Assembly: GCF_000236785.1 (NCBI RefSeq)
Contig: NZ_AGUF01000023.1
Span: 1 to 39,775, forward strand
Reading direction: 5' to 3'
Source: Achromobacter arsenitoxydans SY8
GTDB taxonomy: Bacteria > Pseudomonadota > Gammaproteobacteria > Burkholderiales > Burkholderiaceae_B
Length of the DNA: 39,775 bases
Shown: one piece after another, positions 1-9,473 of the stretch
Position numbering within the stretch: position 1 is the stretch's first letter
Layout: every line of letters starts with the position of its first letter
Notes under the pieces: generated by a model
The model's database searches: none
Seen by the model: the letters and a program-made list of their open reading frames with translations, nothing else
Told to the model about the DNA's origin: nothing
Translations under genes and position numbers: made by a program

Positions 1-202
1 CGGTGGCGCCTGCCGTGTTGTTGGCGGCGGCGGGCGGCGTGGTGGCCTGGCGCTGCTGCGTCACATTGGAGGATTGACGCCCGACGCTCGAGCCGCCACC
101 CGCGCGGCGGGCTTCGGCGTCAAACGACGCCGTCACCAGCGCCGCGCCGGAAACGGCGATGAGCGCCGCGGCGACAAACCGCGAAAGACAGAATTTGGAC
201 AT
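1..202 (-). CDS. Tim44-like domain protein (5' part only)
   Basis: Only the first 67 codons lie in the window; the gene continues beyond position 1. The start is the ATG read from 202 on the minus strand. The N-terminus has a signal peptide or membrane anchor (residues 1-25, hydrophobic core FVAAALIAVSGAALV) followed by the segment FDAEARRAGGGSSVGRQ, then a Gln/Thr/Pro/Ala-rich linker. From memory, the DAEARR-x-GGG-x-S start is typical of bacterial Tim44-like membrane proteins, which in Bordetella and Burkholderia lie next to ubiE. Their function in bacteria is poorly known. The Tim44 domain itself would be off-window, so the call rests on the N-terminus and on the ubiE neighbour. Confidence 0.7.
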   Translation of the reverse strand, partial: MSKFCLSRFVAAALIAVSGAALVTASFDAEARRAGGGSSVGRQSSNVTQQRQATTPPAAANNTAGAT

Positions 203-253
203 AGGTTTGCTCCCTCGTACTCGCGCTTCCGCTGCCCCGAGCAACGGAAGGGC

Positions 254-313
254 CCCGCGAAACGCGGGACCATCTGCGCGACTTTTCTTACAGTAATCTG
301 AATGGCGTAAGAA
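254..313 (-). promoter_or_regulatory. Leader of the Tim44-like gene: hairpin and inverted repeat
   Basis: The ubiE to Tim44-like gap holds a 6-bp GC hairpin (CCCGCG-AAA-CGCGGG, 254-268) and upstream of it a 7-bp inverted repeat TTCTTAC-N15-GTAAGAA (285-313). The inverted repeat lies where a promoter or operator of the minus-strand gene would be. No U-tract follows the hairpin, so it is not a convincing terminator. Function is inferred from position only. Confidence 0.3.
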
Positions 314-378
314 TAACGGACAAGGCGCTGCCCCACAAGTTCCCCGTGGAAGCGCAAAACTTGCCGTTGATTGCCCGA

Positions 379-1155
379 TCAGGCCAGGCGCACCCCTTCG
401 TGCAGGGCGGCGATGCCGGCGGTCAGGTTGAAATACTGCACCCGCTCCAGGCCGGCGGTCCGCAGCATGTCGGCCAGGGTCTCCTGGTCGGGATGCATGC
501 GGATGGATTCCGCCAGGTAGCGGTAGCTGGCCTCGTCGTTGGCGATCTTCTTGCCCAGCCAGGGCAGCACATTGAAGGAATACCAGTCGTAGGCCGGCGA
601 CAGCGGCTTGGCCACGCGCGAGAATTCCAGCACCAGCAGCTTGCCGCCCGGCTTGAGCACCCGGGTCATCTCGGCCAGCGCGCGGTCCTTGTGGGTCATG
701 TTGCGCAGGCCAAAGGCCACGCTGACGCGGTCGAAGTAGCCCGACGGGAACGGCAGGCGCTCGGCGTCGCACACCGCGGTGGGCACCAGCAGGCCGGCAT
801 CCGTCAGGCGGTCGCGGCCCACGCGCAGCATGGAATCATTGATGTCGGTCAGCCAGACTTCGCCCGTGGGGCCGGCGCGCTTGGCGAAGGCGCGGGCCAG
901 GTCGCCCGTGCCGCCGGCGATGTCCAGCACCTTCATGCCAGGGCGGATGGCCGCGCGGCCGATGGTGAAGGCCTTCCAGACGCGGTGCAGGCCGGCGGAC
1001 ATGAAGTCGTTCATGACGTCGTAGCGCTGCGCGACCGAGTGGAAGACCTCGGCGACCTTGCGGGCTTTTTCGCTTTCCGGCACCGACTGGAAGCCGAAGT
1101 GCGTGGAACTGGAAGCGGAATCCGCGGATTGTTGCGTTTCGGAGGGGTTTTGCAT
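379..1155 (-). CDS. ubiE: UbiE, bifunctional demethylmenaquinone/2-methoxy-6-polyprenyl-1,4-benzoquinol C-methyltransferase
   Basis: 258 aa, close to the family's usual ~250 aa. It is a SAM-dependent class I methyltransferase that makes the C-methylation of the ubiquinone ring (and of menaquinone where present). The UbiE signature [17 protein letters not shown] is at residues 45-61, SAM motif [11 protein letters not shown] at 76-85, and the second signature [20 protein letters not shown] near 152-171. The N-terminal ~20 residues are Ser/Gln-rich and probably disordered. The Tim44-like gene follows on the same strand; ubiB commonly lies further on in related genomes but is outside this window. 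Upstream, 1164-1195 contains the inverted repeat CCCGATA-N18-TATCGGG, which could form a leader hairpin. Confidence 0.97.
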   Translation of the reverse strand: MQNPSETQQSADSASSSTHFGFQSVPESEKARKVAEVFHSVAQRYDVMNDFMSAGLHRVWKAFTIGRAAIRPGMKVLDIAGGTGDLARAFAKRAGPTGEVWLTDINDSMLRVGRDRLTDAGLLVPTAVCDAERLPFPSGYFDRVSVAFGLRNMTHKDRALAEMTRVLKPGGKLLVLEFSRVAKPLSPAYDWYSFNVLPWLGKKIANDEASYRYLAESIRMHPDQETLADMLRTAGLERVQYFNLTAGIAALHEGVRLA

Positions 1156-1316
1156 GGTGAATTCCCGATATATCGTTCAATGGTAGCCTATCGGGCGCGC
1201 GGCTGCGGCGGACGGACCCGCCAGATGGTGCGCCGCGGTCACATACCTGAAATATTGCGGCCATACTATCGCAATGTTCGCGCCGCGCCGGCGCTCCGAA
1301 GTGTGCCAAATTCCAC

Positions 1317-2015
<699 letters not shown>

Positions 2016-2027
2016 AACTCCCGCACG

Positions 2028-3335
2028 ATGATCTGGCTGCGCACACTTTTCCTGGTCGCCCTGTGGGCGGTGCTGGCCCTGCTCGCGCAATGGCTGCTTG
2101 GCGACCCCGCGGGCTGGCTGGTGTTTTCCGCGGCGCTGACCGCCATGCTGCTCTGGCGCAGCTGGCGGCTGACCCTGGTGTCTCGCTGGGCCAACCAGCC
2201 CGACTCCGCCCCGCCAGCCTCCGTCGGCCCCTGGGACGACATCCTCGCCCCTCTCTACCGCTACACCCGGGCCCGCGCCCGCGAACTTTCCGAAACCCGC
2301 GACACCATGCAGGGCATGCTGGCGGCCGCCCAGGCGCTGCCTGACGGCGCGGTCACCCTGAACGAGGATTTCCAGATCGACTGGTGCAACCGCATGGCGC
2401 GCCAGCACCTGGGCCTGCGCCTGCCGGCCGACCGCGGCCACAACCTGCTGAACCTGCTGCGGGCGCCCGAATTCGTGGAATACGCGCATCGCGCCGCGTG
2501 GCCCGAGCCCATTCTGGTGCGACTGGGCCAGCAAGGCCAGGAACGGCTGATGATGATGCAACTGACGGCCTACGCCAGCAACCAGCGCCTGCTCATCACC
2601 CGCGACGTCACGCAGATCGAACGGCTGGAGACCACCCGCCGCGACTTCGTCGCCAACGTATCCCATGAACTGCGCACGCCCCTGACGGTGCTGGCGGGCT
2701 TCCTGGAAACACTGCGGGACATGCCCGAGGACATGCTGCCGCAGGAGCAGCGCGCCCAGTACATCGACATGATGCACGAGCAGGCCCACCGCATGCAGGC
2801 CATCGTGGAAGACCTGCTGACCCTGTCCACGCTGGAATCGTCGCCGGGCAGCGACCCGCGCGCCGTCAACATGGGCGCCCTGCTGCAGAAGGCGCGCCAG
2901 CAGATCGAGGCTCTGTCGGGCGGCCGGCACGTGCTGGAATGGCACATCGACGAAAGCCTGGACGTGCTGGGCGCCGAGACCGAACTGACGTCCGCCCTGT
3001 CCAACCTGCTGACCAACGCCGTGCGCTACACGCCCGACGGCGGCACGATCACCGTGCGCTGGGAACGCGAGCCGGACGGCGGCGCGCGCTATAGCGTCCA
3101 GGACACCGGCATCGGCATCCCCGCCCGGCACCTGCCGCGGCTGACCGAACGCTTCTACCGCGTGGACCGCGGCCGGTCGCGCGCCGTGGGCGGCACCGGC
3201 CTGGGACTGGCGATCACCAAGCACATCGCGATGCGCCACGACGCCGAACTGCTCATCACCAGCGAGCCCGGCAAGGGCAGCGTCTTCGCACTGCGATTCC
3301 CTGCGGACCGCATCGCCCTAGCCGAACCGGCCTGA
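2028..3335 (+). CDS. phoR: PhoR, phosphate regulon sensor histidine kinase
   Basis: 435 aa. Two N-terminal hydrophobic segments (about 5-24 and 30-45) anchor it in the inner membrane with almost no periplasmic loop, as in PhoR. A PAS-type segment follows (about 90-195). The HisKA box has the phosphoacceptor His213 in FVANVSHELRTPLTVLAGF. The HATPase_c domain shows N, G1 and G2 motifs (LLTNAVRYTPDGG, DTGIGIP, GGTGLGLAITKHI). It should phosphorylate PhoB when phosphate is low. It ends in a segment followed directly by tandem repeats (3359-3420), which separate it from the copper regulators. Confidence 0.92.
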   Translation: MIWLRTLFLVALWAVLALLAQWLLGDPAGWLVFSAALTAMLLWRSWRLTLVSRWANQPDSAPPASVGPWDDILAPLYRYTRARARELSETRDTMQGMLAAAQALPDGAVTLNEDFQIDWCNRMARQHLGLRLPADRGHNLLNLLRAPEFVEYAHRAAWPEPILVRLGQQGQERLMMMQLTAYASNQRLLITRDVTQIERLETTRRDFVANVSHELRTPLTVLAGFLETLRDMPEDMLPQEQRAQYIDMMHEQAHRMQAIVEDLLTLSTLESSPGSDPRAVNMGALLQKARQQIEALSGGRHVLEWHIDESLDVLGAETELTSALSNLLTNAVRYTPDGGTITVRWEREPDGGARYSVQDTGIGIPARHLPRLTERFYRVDRGRSRAVGGTGLGLAITKHIAMRHDAELLITSEPGKGSVFALRFPADRIALAEPA

Positions 3336-3358
3336 ACTGGCCGGCCACGGCCGCATCC

Positions 3359-3420
3359 GCATCCGAGCCGCATCCGAGCCGCATCCGAGCCGCATCCGAG
3401 CCGCAGCCGCAGCCGCAGCC
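3359..3420. repeat. Compound tandem repeat (4 x 11 bp, then 3 x 6 bp)
   Basis: Four exact head-to-tail copies of GCATCCGAGCC (3359-3402) run straight into three exact copies of GCAGCC (3403-3420). The array fills most of the 111-bp gap between phoR and copR and ends 26 bp before the copR ATG, so it lies in the copR leader or promoter. Array length could change by slipped-strand mispairing. Confidence 0.9.
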
Positions 3421-3446
3421 GCGGCGCGGATGGTAAATTTTCGGCC

Positions 3447-4181
3447 ATGCGCATCCTGGTCATCGAAGACGAACCCAAACTGGCCGACTACCTCAAAAAG
3501 GGGCTGTCGGAGCAAAGCCATGTGGTGGACGTGGCGCGCGACGGCCTGGACGGCCGCCACCTGGCATTGGAAGGCGCCTACGACCTGATCGTGCTGGACG
3601 TCATGCTGCCGGGAATCGACGGCTTCGAAGTCCTGGCGTCGGTGCGCGCCCGCAAGGACACCCCCATCCTGATGCTGACGGCGCGCGATGCCGTGGAAGA
3701 CCGCGTGCGCGGCCTGGAGGGCGGCGCCGACGACTACCTGGTCAAGCCCTTCGCATTCTCGGAGCTGCTGGCGCGAGTCCAGGCGCTGCTGCGCCGTGGG
3801 CGCTCACAGGAGCCCACGCTGCTGCGGCTGGCCGACCTGGAACTGGACCTGGCGCGACGCCGCGCCCAGCGCGGCGGCCAGCGCCTGGACCTGACCGCCA
3901 AGGAATTCAGCCTGCTGGCGCTGCTGCTGCGCCGCCAGGGCCAGGTGCTGTCGCGCACCACCCTGGCCGAACAAGTCTGGGACATGAACTTCGACAGCGA
4001 CACCAACGTCATCGACGTAGCGGTGCGGCGGCTGCGCGGCAAACTGGACGACCCCTACGACACGAAACTGCTGCACACCGTGCGCGGCATGGGCTACGTG
4101 CTGGAATCGCGTCCGGCGGGGGACCGCCCCACGGATGGCCGCCCCGCGGATGGCCGCCCCACGGATGGCCGCCCCACGTGA
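3447..4181 (+). CDS. copR: CopR/CusR-type heavy-metal response regulator
   Basis: 244 aa OmpR-family regulator of the CopR/CusR/IrlR group. The receiver has Asp51 as phosphoacceptor ([14 protein letters not shown]) and Lys100 (DDYLVKPF). The winged helix has [49 protein letters not shown]-like sequence, typical of copper and heavy-metal regulators ([18 protein letters not shown]). The conserved fold ends near MGYVLESR; beyond it is an extra tail of 5-residue repeats ([10 protein letters not shown]) encoded by the 15-bp repeat at 4131-4175. The stop overlaps the copS start. The copper operon follows copS, so copper is the likely signal. No strong ribosome site is seen before the ATG. Confidence 0.88.
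   Translation: MRILVIEDEPKLADYLKKGLSEQSHVVDVARDGLDGRHLALEGAYDLIVLDVMLPGIDGFEVLASVRARKDTPILMLTARDAVEDRVRGLEGGADDYLVKPFAFSELLARVQALLRRGRSQEPTLLRLADLELDLARRRAQRGGQRLDLTAKEFSLLALLLRRQGQVLSRTTLAEQVWDMNFDSDTNVIDVAVRRLRGKLDDPYDTKLLHTVRGMGYVLESRPAGDRPTDGRPADGRPTDGRPT
4131..4175 (+). repeat. 15-bp in-frame tandem repeat at the 3' end of copR
   Basis: Three head-to-tail copies of (A/G)CGGATGGCCGCCCC at 4131-4145, 4146-4160 and 4161-4175. Each encodes a five-residue unit of the type T/A-D-G-R-P. Being a multiple of three, copy-number change would lengthen or shorten the CopR tail without breaking the frame. The copS GTG start follows immediately. Confidence 0.9.
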
Positions 4182-5578
4182 AGCGCCCCCGCATACGTTC
4201 GATGCAGGCGCGGCTGACGCTGCTGCTGGGCGCCATCGCCCTGCTGGTGTCCAGCCTGGCCGGCGCCACGCTGTTCTGGGCGCTCAAGCGCGAGGTTGAA
4301 CGCCAGGAGATCACCGAGGTCAGCGGCAAGCTCGAACTCATCGACCACCTGATCGACATGCAGAACAGCGCCAGCGGTCTGCACGACCTGGCCGCCACCT
4401 TCGACGATATGCGCGCGGGACAGGGGCAGCTGGGCATCTGGATCGTGGACGCGCAGGGCAAGGTCGTCTACGGCGGCGCCGCCCCCGAGACCCTGGAAAC
4501 GATAGGCGGCCGGCAGGTCGTGCTGCAGACCCCGGACGGCGGGCGCATGCGCGGCCTGCGGGTCGCCATGAACGACCGCATCCTGCCGGGCGCACAGCTG
4601 ACCGTGGCGGTCAGCACGCGCACCAGCTCGCAGTTCCTGTACGCCTATGGCACCGCGCTGCTGCTGATCTGCGCGCTGTGGGTGGGCGCCACCGTCGTGC
4701 TGGCGGCGTGGGCCGTGCGGCGCAGCATGGCGCCGGCGCGCAGGCTGTCCGGGCAGGCCGCAAGCATCCAGCCCGACAACCTGGCGCGGCGCCTGCCGCT
4801 GGAAGACACCGACCGCGAACTCCACGAACTGGTGCGCTCCTTCAACCGCACGCTCGACCGTCTGCAGTCCGCCTACCAGCAGATGGAAGGCTTCAACGCC
4901 GACGTGGCGCACGAGCTGCGCACCCCGCTGGCGACGCTGATCAACGGCACGCAGGTCATGCTGTCCTCGCCGCGCGACGCGCAGGAGCTGCGCGACGCGC
5001 TGGAGTCCAACCTGGAAGAGCTGGAAGACCTGAAGACCCTGGTCAACGACATGCTGTTCCTGGCCCGCGCCGACCGCGGTGAACGCGCCGCCGACCTGGC
5101 CGCGGTGTCGCTGGCCGCCGAAGCCCGGCGAGTGGCCGAATACTATGAAGCCACGCTGGAAGAGCACGCCGTGCGGCTGCGCTGCGTCGGGGACGCCACC
5201 GTAGCCGCCAACGCAGGGCTGGTGCGCCGCGCGCTGGCCAACCTGATTTCCAACGCAATCAAGGCCACGCCGCGCGGCGGCGAGATCGTGCTGGCCTGTT
5301 CGTCGTCCGCCGCCGGCGCGCGGATCGAGGTCCGCAACCCCGGCCCGCCGATCCCGCCCGCCGACCTGCCCCGCATCTTCGACCGTTTTTTCCGGTCGGG
5401 CCAGGCGCGCGCCCCGCGCAGCGAGGGCCACGGACTGGGACTGGCCATCGTGCGCGCGATTGCGCGCATGCATGGCGGCGACGTGGATGCCGCATCGGAT
5501 GCGGCTGGCACCGTGGTCGGCATCACCCTGAGAGGGGCCGAGACGCCTTCCGGCCCCGCCAACATTACAAAAACGTAA
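4178..5578 (+). CDS. copS: CopS/CusS-type heavy-metal sensor histidine kinase
   Basis: 466 aa. The GTG start overlaps the copR stop (GTGA), implying translational coupling; an internal ATG at codon 9 (4202) is a possible alternative. Transmembrane segments are at about 13-34 and 156-180 with a ~120-residue periplasmic sensor between them. HAMP linker follows (about 181-234). HisKA has His245 in [16 protein letters not shown]; HATPase_c has [15 protein letters not shown] and [18 protein letters not shown]. The order and the [10 protein letters not shown] motif match the heavy-metal sensor kinase family (CusS/CopS/IrlS). It should phosphorylate CopR on periplasmic copper. The stop codon lies inside a palindrome that looks like a CopR box. 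Confidence 0.88.
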   Translation: MKRPRIRSMQARLTLLLGAIALLVSSLAGATLFWALKREVERQEITEVSGKLELIDHLIDMQNSASGLHDLAATFDDMRAGQGQLGIWIVDAQGKVVYGGAAPETLETIGGRQVVLQTPDGGRMRGLRVAMNDRILPGAQLTVAVSTRTSSQFLYAYGTALLLICALWVGATVVLAAWAVRRSMAPARRLSGQAASIQPDNLARRLPLEDTDRELHELVRSFNRTLDRLQSAYQQMEGFNADVAHELRTPLATLINGTQVMLSSPRDAQELRDALESNLEELEDLKTLVNDMLFLARADRGERAADLAAVSLAAEARRVAEYYEATLEEHAVRLRCVGDATVAANAGLVRRALANLISNAIKATPRGGEIVLACSSSAAGARIEVRNPGPPIPPADLPRIFDRFFRSGQARAPRSEGHGLGLAIVRAIARMHGGDVDAASDAAGTVVGITLRGAETPSGPANITKT

Positions 5579-5579
5579 T
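5564..5579 (+). promoter_or_regulatory. Probable CopR box overlapping the copS stop codon
   Basis: The sequence ATTACAAAAACGTAAT is an inverted repeat (ATTAC-N6-GTAAT) similar to the TTAC-N6-GTAA sites I recall for CopR/CzcR-type regulators. It contains the copS TAA. A possible -10 element TAAAGT sits at 5613-5618, about 35 bp downstream, placing the box just upstream of the -35 region of the cupredoxin-copA-copB operon. Confidence 0.6.
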
Positions 5580-5648
5580 CTGCGCGACAGGATCGGGTCA
5601 CCCCGGTTTGCCTAAAGTGCCAGCACGGTCACTCCTAAAAGGATCCAC

Positions 5649-6134
5649 GTGAAAGGCACCCTGCTCCGCACCACCCAGGCCGCCGCCCTGGCCCTGTCGC
5701 TCTTCGCCGGCGCCGCTTACGCTGCCGGCACGCATGCCGGCCACGGTACGCCGGCAGCTTCGGCCCCCATCGGCAAGCCGGGCGATCCCGCCCGCGTGAC
5801 GCGCACCATCGAGATCGACATGACCGACGCCATGCGCTTCACGCCCGCCAGCATTGACGTCAAGGCCGGCGAAACCGTGCGCCTGAACGTGCGCAACAGC
5901 GGCATGATCCGGCACGAACTGGTGCTGGGCACCGATGCCGATCTGAAATCGCATTACGACATGATGATGAAGGACCCCGGCATGCGGCACGAAGAACCCA
6001 ACGCCGTGTCGCTTGAGGCCGGCAAGCGCGGCCAGATCGTGTGGCGCTTCGACAAGGCGGGCACGGTGTCGTTCGGCTGTCTCGAACCCGGCCACTATGC
6101 CGCGGGCATGAAGGGTTCGGTCTCGGTGCTGTGA
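5649..6134 (+). CDS. Periplasmic cupredoxin-like copper protein
   Basis: 161 aa from a GTG start. Signal peptide about 1-25 (ALALSLFAGAAYA). The mature protein is a single cupredoxin domain with type 1 copper ligands visible: His89 (MIRHELVLG), Cys144, His149 and Met154 (FGCLEPGHYAAGM). It opens the copper operon: copA starts one base after its stop. Such proteins are common first genes of cop clusters in Alcaligenaceae and Burkholderiales and are likely periplasmic copper carriers or electron donors. It is neither azurin nor CopC by sequence. The exact partner is inferred. Confidence 0.85.
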   Translation: MKGTLLRTTQAAALALSLFAGAAYAAGTHAGHGTPAASAPIGKPGDPARVTRTIEIDMTDAMRFTPASIDVKAGETVRLNVRNSGMIRHELVLGTDADLKSHYDMMMKDPGMRHEEPNAVSLEAGKRGQIVWRFDKAGTVSFGCLEPGHYAAGMKGSVSVL

Positions 6135-6135
6135 C

Positions 6136-7941
6136 ATGAAAGCGCTACTTCCCCCTTCCCGCCGGCGCTTCGTACAAGGCCTGGCCGCAGGCGGCGCGCT
6201 GGCCGCGCTGGGCGGCTGGCGCGCCGCGCTGGCGCAGCAGGCGGCCGCGCCAGCAGCCGAGTTGCGCGGCACCGAATTCCACCTGGAGATCGGCGAAACC
6301 CCCGTGAACTTCACCGGCGCCGCACGCATCGCCACCACGGTGAACGGTCAACTGCCCGCGCCGCTGCTGCGCTGGCGCGAGGGCGACACCGTCACGCTGC
6401 ACGTCGCCAACCGCCTGCGCGAACAGACGTCCATCCATTGGCACGGCATCCTCCTTCCCACTGAAATGGACGGCGTGCCGGGCCTGAGCTTTCCCGGCAT
6501 AGATCCCGGGCAGACCTTCACGTACCGCTTCCAGGTGCGCCAGAGCGGCACCTACTGGTACCACAGCCACTCGGGCTTCCAGGAACAGACCGGCCTGTAC
6601 GGCGCCATCGTCATCGACCCGCGCCGCCGCGATCCCATCGCGTCCGACCGCGACTACACGGTGCTGCTGTCGGACTGGACCGACGAAGACCCGATGCGCC
6701 TGTTCAACAAGCTGAAGGTGATGCCCGACTACTACAACCGCATCCAGCCCAGCGTTCAAAGCCTGGCGGCCGACGCGCGGGACAAAGGCTGGCGCGGTGC
6801 GCTGGCCGAACGCCTGATGTGGGAACAGATGCGCATGAACCCCTCGGACCTGGCGGACGTATCCGGTTCGACCTACACCTTCCTTACCAACGGCGCCACG
6901 CCGGCCGGCAACTGGACGGGACTATTCACGCCGGGCGAGCGCGTGCGACTGCGCTTCATCAACGGTTCCGCGATGACGTACTTCGACGTGCGCATCCCGG
7001 GCCTGAAGATGACGGTCGTGGCGGCGGACGGGCAGGACGTGCGCCCCGTGGAAATCGAGGAATTCCGCATTGGCGTAGCCGAAACCTATGACGTGATCGT
7101 CGAACCCCGGGAAGACCGCGCCTACACGATCTTTTCGCAGGCCATGGACCGCTCCGGCTACGCGCGCGCGACGCTGGCGCCGCGCGCCGGCATGCAGGCC
7201 GAGGTGCCGGCACTGGACCGCGTGCAGTTGCTGGGCATGATGGACATGGGCATGGCTCATGACATGGGCGGACAAGGCGCGGCCGGGCACGACATGGCCG
7301 GCATGCAGGACAGCGGCCCGGCCGGCGGGGCGGACCACGCGGGGATGAACCATGCGGCCATGCCGGGCATGGATCACGCCGGCATGCACGGGTCCGGCGC
7401 GAATCAGGGCGGCATGGTGGAGGTCAGGCACCCATATCCCGCCGAACGCGGCGTGGGCAATTCCATGCTGCCCGACGTGGTGTCGACGCGCCTGGACGAT
7501 CCCGGTGTCGGCCTGCGCGACAACGGCCGCCGCGTGCTGACCTACGCGGACCTGCACTCCATGCGCGAACCGGACGACAACCGGCCGCCCTCGCGCGAGA
7601 TCGAGCTGCACCTGACGGGCAACATGGAACGCTACATGTGGTCGTTCAATGGCGTGAAGTTCTCGGACGCCAAGCCCATCGTGCTGCGCTACGGCGAGCG
7701 CGTGCGCTTCGTGCTGGTCAACGACACGATGATGACGCATCCGATCCACCTGCATGGGCTGTGGAGCGACCTGGAATCGCCCGACGGCGCGTTCCAGGTG
7801 CGCAAGCACACGATCACCCTCAATCCGGCGCAGCGCCTCAGCTACCGCGTCAGCGCCGATGCGCGCGGGCACTGGGCCTATCACTGCCATCTGCTGTATC
7901 ACATGGAGGCCGGCATGTTCAGGGCGGTCGTGGTGGAGTAA
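6136..7941 (+). CDS. copA: CopA, periplasmic multicopper oxidase for copper resistance
   Basis: 601 aa, usual size for CopA/PcoA. The Tat signal SRRRFVQGLAAGG (8-20) indicates export of the folded protein. Four copper-binding blocks are present: HWHG (101-104), HSHSG (143-147), HPIHLHG (535-541) and HCHLLYHMEAGM (583-594), giving type 1 (with Cys584 and Met594), type 2 and type 3 copper sites. A Met/His-rich insert (about 366-427) with MDMGMAHDMGG and MPGMDHAGMH-type repeats probably binds extra copper. The enzyme is expected to oxidise Cu(I) in the periplasm. This is the PcoA-like oxidase, not the CopA P-type ATPase of the same symbol. Confidence 0.96.
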   Translation: MKALLPPSRRRFVQGLAAGGALAALGGWRAALAQQAAAPAAELRGTEFHLEIGETPVNFTGAARIATTVNGQLPAPLLRWREGDTVTLHVANRLREQTSIHWHGILLPTEMDGVPGLSFPGIDPGQTFTYRFQVRQSGTYWYHSHSGFQEQTGLYGAIVIDPRRRDPIASDRDYTVLLSDWTDEDPMRLFNKLKVMPDYYNRIQPSVQSLAADARDKGWRGALAERLMWEQMRMNPSDLADVSGSTYTFLTNGATPAGNWTGLFTPGERVRLRFINGSAMTYFDVRIPGLKMTVVAADGQDVRPVEIEEFRIGVAETYDVIVEPREDRAYTIFSQAMDRSGYARATLAPRAGMQAEVPALDRVQLLGMMDMGMAHDMGGQGAAGHDMAGMQDSGPAGGADHAGMNHAAMPGMDHAGMHGSGANQGGMVEVRHPYPAERGVGNSMLPDVVSTRLDDPGVGLRDNGRRVLTYADLHSMREPDDNRPPSREIELHLTGNMERYMWSFNGVKFSDAKPIVLRYGERVRFVLVNDTMMTHPIHLHGLWSDLESPDGAFQVRKHTITLNPAQRLSYRVSADARGHWAYHCHLLYHMEAGMFRAVVVE

Positions 7942-7944
7942 ACG

Positions 7945-8826
7945 ATGAAAACAAGCAAACTCCGGCGCCTCCCGCTGCGCGCCAGCGCGATCGCCTTTGC
8001 GCTGGCGGGCCCCGCGGCCTGGGCGCAATCGGGCGGCATGGACCATTCCACTATGCCCGGAATGGATCACGGGTCGATGAGCCACGCGCCCGCGGCCCCG
8101 GCCGCCGCGCCGCCCGTCGGCAGCCTGCCCGCCAGCGACGGCGCGGGCGAGCGCGGCTACGACAGCTACGGCATCCATCCGCACATGATGGACAACGCGC
8201 CCACGTGGCAGGTGCTGTTCGACAAGTTCGGCTTCGCGCGCAATCGGGACGGCCAGAATGCGCTGGAGTGGGACGGCCGCTTCTGGGCCGGCACCGCCAC
8301 AAACCGCCTGCTGATCAAGAGCGAGGGCGAACGCGAAAGCGGCGGCGGATCGGACGGTAAGGTCGAAGCCTTCTGGAGCCACGCCATATCGCCGTTCTGG
8401 GACCTGCAGCTGGGCGCGCGCCGCGACATCGGCACGGGCCCCAAGCGCAACTGGGCCGCGATCGGCATCGAAGGCGTTCTGCCCTACAACATCGAACTGG
8501 AGACCACCGCCTACGCGGGTTCGTCCGGGCGCACCGCGCTGGCGCTGAAGGCCGAATACGACCTGCTCCTGACGCAGCGGCTGATCCTCACGCCCGAACT
8601 GGAGGCCAGCCTCTACGGCAAGGACGACGCGGCGCGCGGCATCGGCTCGGGCCTGTCGCAGGGCGCCTTTTCGCTGCGCCTGCGCTACGAGGTCACCCGC
8701 GAATTCGCGCCCTATGTTGGCGTATCCTTTGAACGCAAGTTCGGGCAGACCGCGAGCTACGCGGCCGATGCGGGCGAAAGCCGGTCGCAGGCCGCCATCA
8801 TCGCGGGCGTGCGCTTCTGGTTCTGA
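7945..8826 (+). CDS. copB: CopB, outer-membrane copper resistance protein
   Basis: 293 aa. Signal peptide about 1-28 ending AWA. A short Met/His-rich motif follows (MDHSTMPGMDHGSMSH), echoing the insert in CopA. The rest is the CopB/PcoB beta-barrel domain: GYDSYGIHPHMMDN, DGRFWAGTATNRLLIKSEGE, LGARRDIGTGPKRNWAAIGIEG and a C-terminal FERKFGQTA...GVRFWF strand ending in Phe, as in outer-membrane barrels. It starts 3 bp after copA. PcoB-type proteins are thought to sequester or export copper with CopA. Confidence 0.95.
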   Translation: MKTSKLRRLPLRASAIAFALAGPAAWAQSGGMDHSTMPGMDHGSMSHAPAAPAAAPPVGSLPASDGAGERGYDSYGIHPHMMDNAPTWQVLFDKFGFARNRDGQNALEWDGRFWAGTATNRLLIKSEGERESGGGSDGKVEAFWSHAISPFWDLQLGARRDIGTGPKRNWAAIGIEGVLPYNIELETTAYAGSSGRTALALKAEYDLLLTQRLILTPELEASLYGKDDAARGIGSGLSQGAFSLRLRYEVTREFAPYVGVSFERKFGQTASYAADAGESRSQAAIIAGVRFWF

Positions 8827-8878
8827 CCGCCGGCGCCCGACCATCCGAGAAGCCCTTCAATTTTCTGCACGGAGCATC

Positions 8879-9337
8879 ATGAACGTTTCCCGCCTTACGC
8901 GCCGCCTGGTTCTCGCCGCGGCCCTGTCCGCCCCCGTCATCGTCGCCGCGCAGACGCCCGTCAAGGTGCAGGTCTGGAAGACGCCCACCTGCGGCTGCTG
9001 CGAGGACTGGGTCAAGCACATGCGCGACAACGGCTTCGAAGTCTCCACGCACGACGTCCAGGACACCGGCCCGATCCGCCGCAACGCCGGCATGGCGGAC
9101 TACGGGTCCTGCCACACCGCCATGGTGGAAGGCTACGCCGTAGAAGGCCACGTGCCGGCCAGCGACGTGCGCCGGCTGCTGCTGGAAAAGCCTGACGCGG
9201 CGGGCCTTGCCGCCCCGGGCATGCCGCTGGGATCGCCCGGCATGGACGGCCCCGAATACGGCGGCCGCAAGACGCCGCACGACGTGGTGCTGGTGGACAA
9301 GCAGGGCAAGGCCAAGGTCTTCCAGGCCTACCGCTAA
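8879..9337 (+). CDS. DUF411 periplasmic metal-binding protein
   Basis: 152 aa from ATG 8879, chosen because GGAG (8871-8874) lies at good distance; an upstream in-frame extension would overlap copB. Signal peptide about 1-24. The DUF411 core has the thioredoxin-like CxCC motif TPTCGCCEDWVKHM (Cys38, Cys40, Cys41), then MADYGSCHTAMVEGYAVEGHVPA and GMPLGSPGMDGP. DUF411 proteins are frequent in copper and silver resistance operons and are thought to bind metal. It lies 52 bp after copB on the same strand and is probably the last gene of the copper operon. Confidence 0.9.
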   Translation: MNVSRLTRRLVLAAALSAPVIVAAQTPVKVQVWKTPTCGCCEDWVKHMRDNGFEVSTHDVQDTGPIRRNAGMADYGSCHTAMVEGYAVEGHVPASDVRRLLLEKPDAAGLAAPGMPLGSPGMDGPEYGGRKTPHDVVLVDKQGKAKVFQAYR

Positions 9338-9473
9338 GCGGCGCACTGGCGGCGCGGCCGCGGCCGCGCCCTGAAACAATTCATCCACACCGGCTCAATG
9401 GCTACTCCTTGCACTGCAGCAAAAATGGTCCACAATAAATAAAACGCGTTTCTCACCCACCCCCTTGGCTGTC

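Noticed and set aside
254-268. Terminator
   Set aside because: Six-bp GC stem without a T-run on either strand and placed in the leader of the Tim44-like gene.
1254-1275. PHO box for phoB autoregulation
   Set aside because: The inverted repeat lacks the direct CTGTCAT-type repeats of PHO boxes.
6922-8844. 640-codon minus-strand frame opposite copA and copB
   Set aside because: Mirror frame of well-supported copper genes; its His/Val-rich translation reflects Met/His codons of CopA and CopB.
9409-9440. serA promoter (TTGCAC with AATAAAT-like -10)
   Set aside because: No acceptable -10 hexamer at 16-18 bp spacing; too weak to list.
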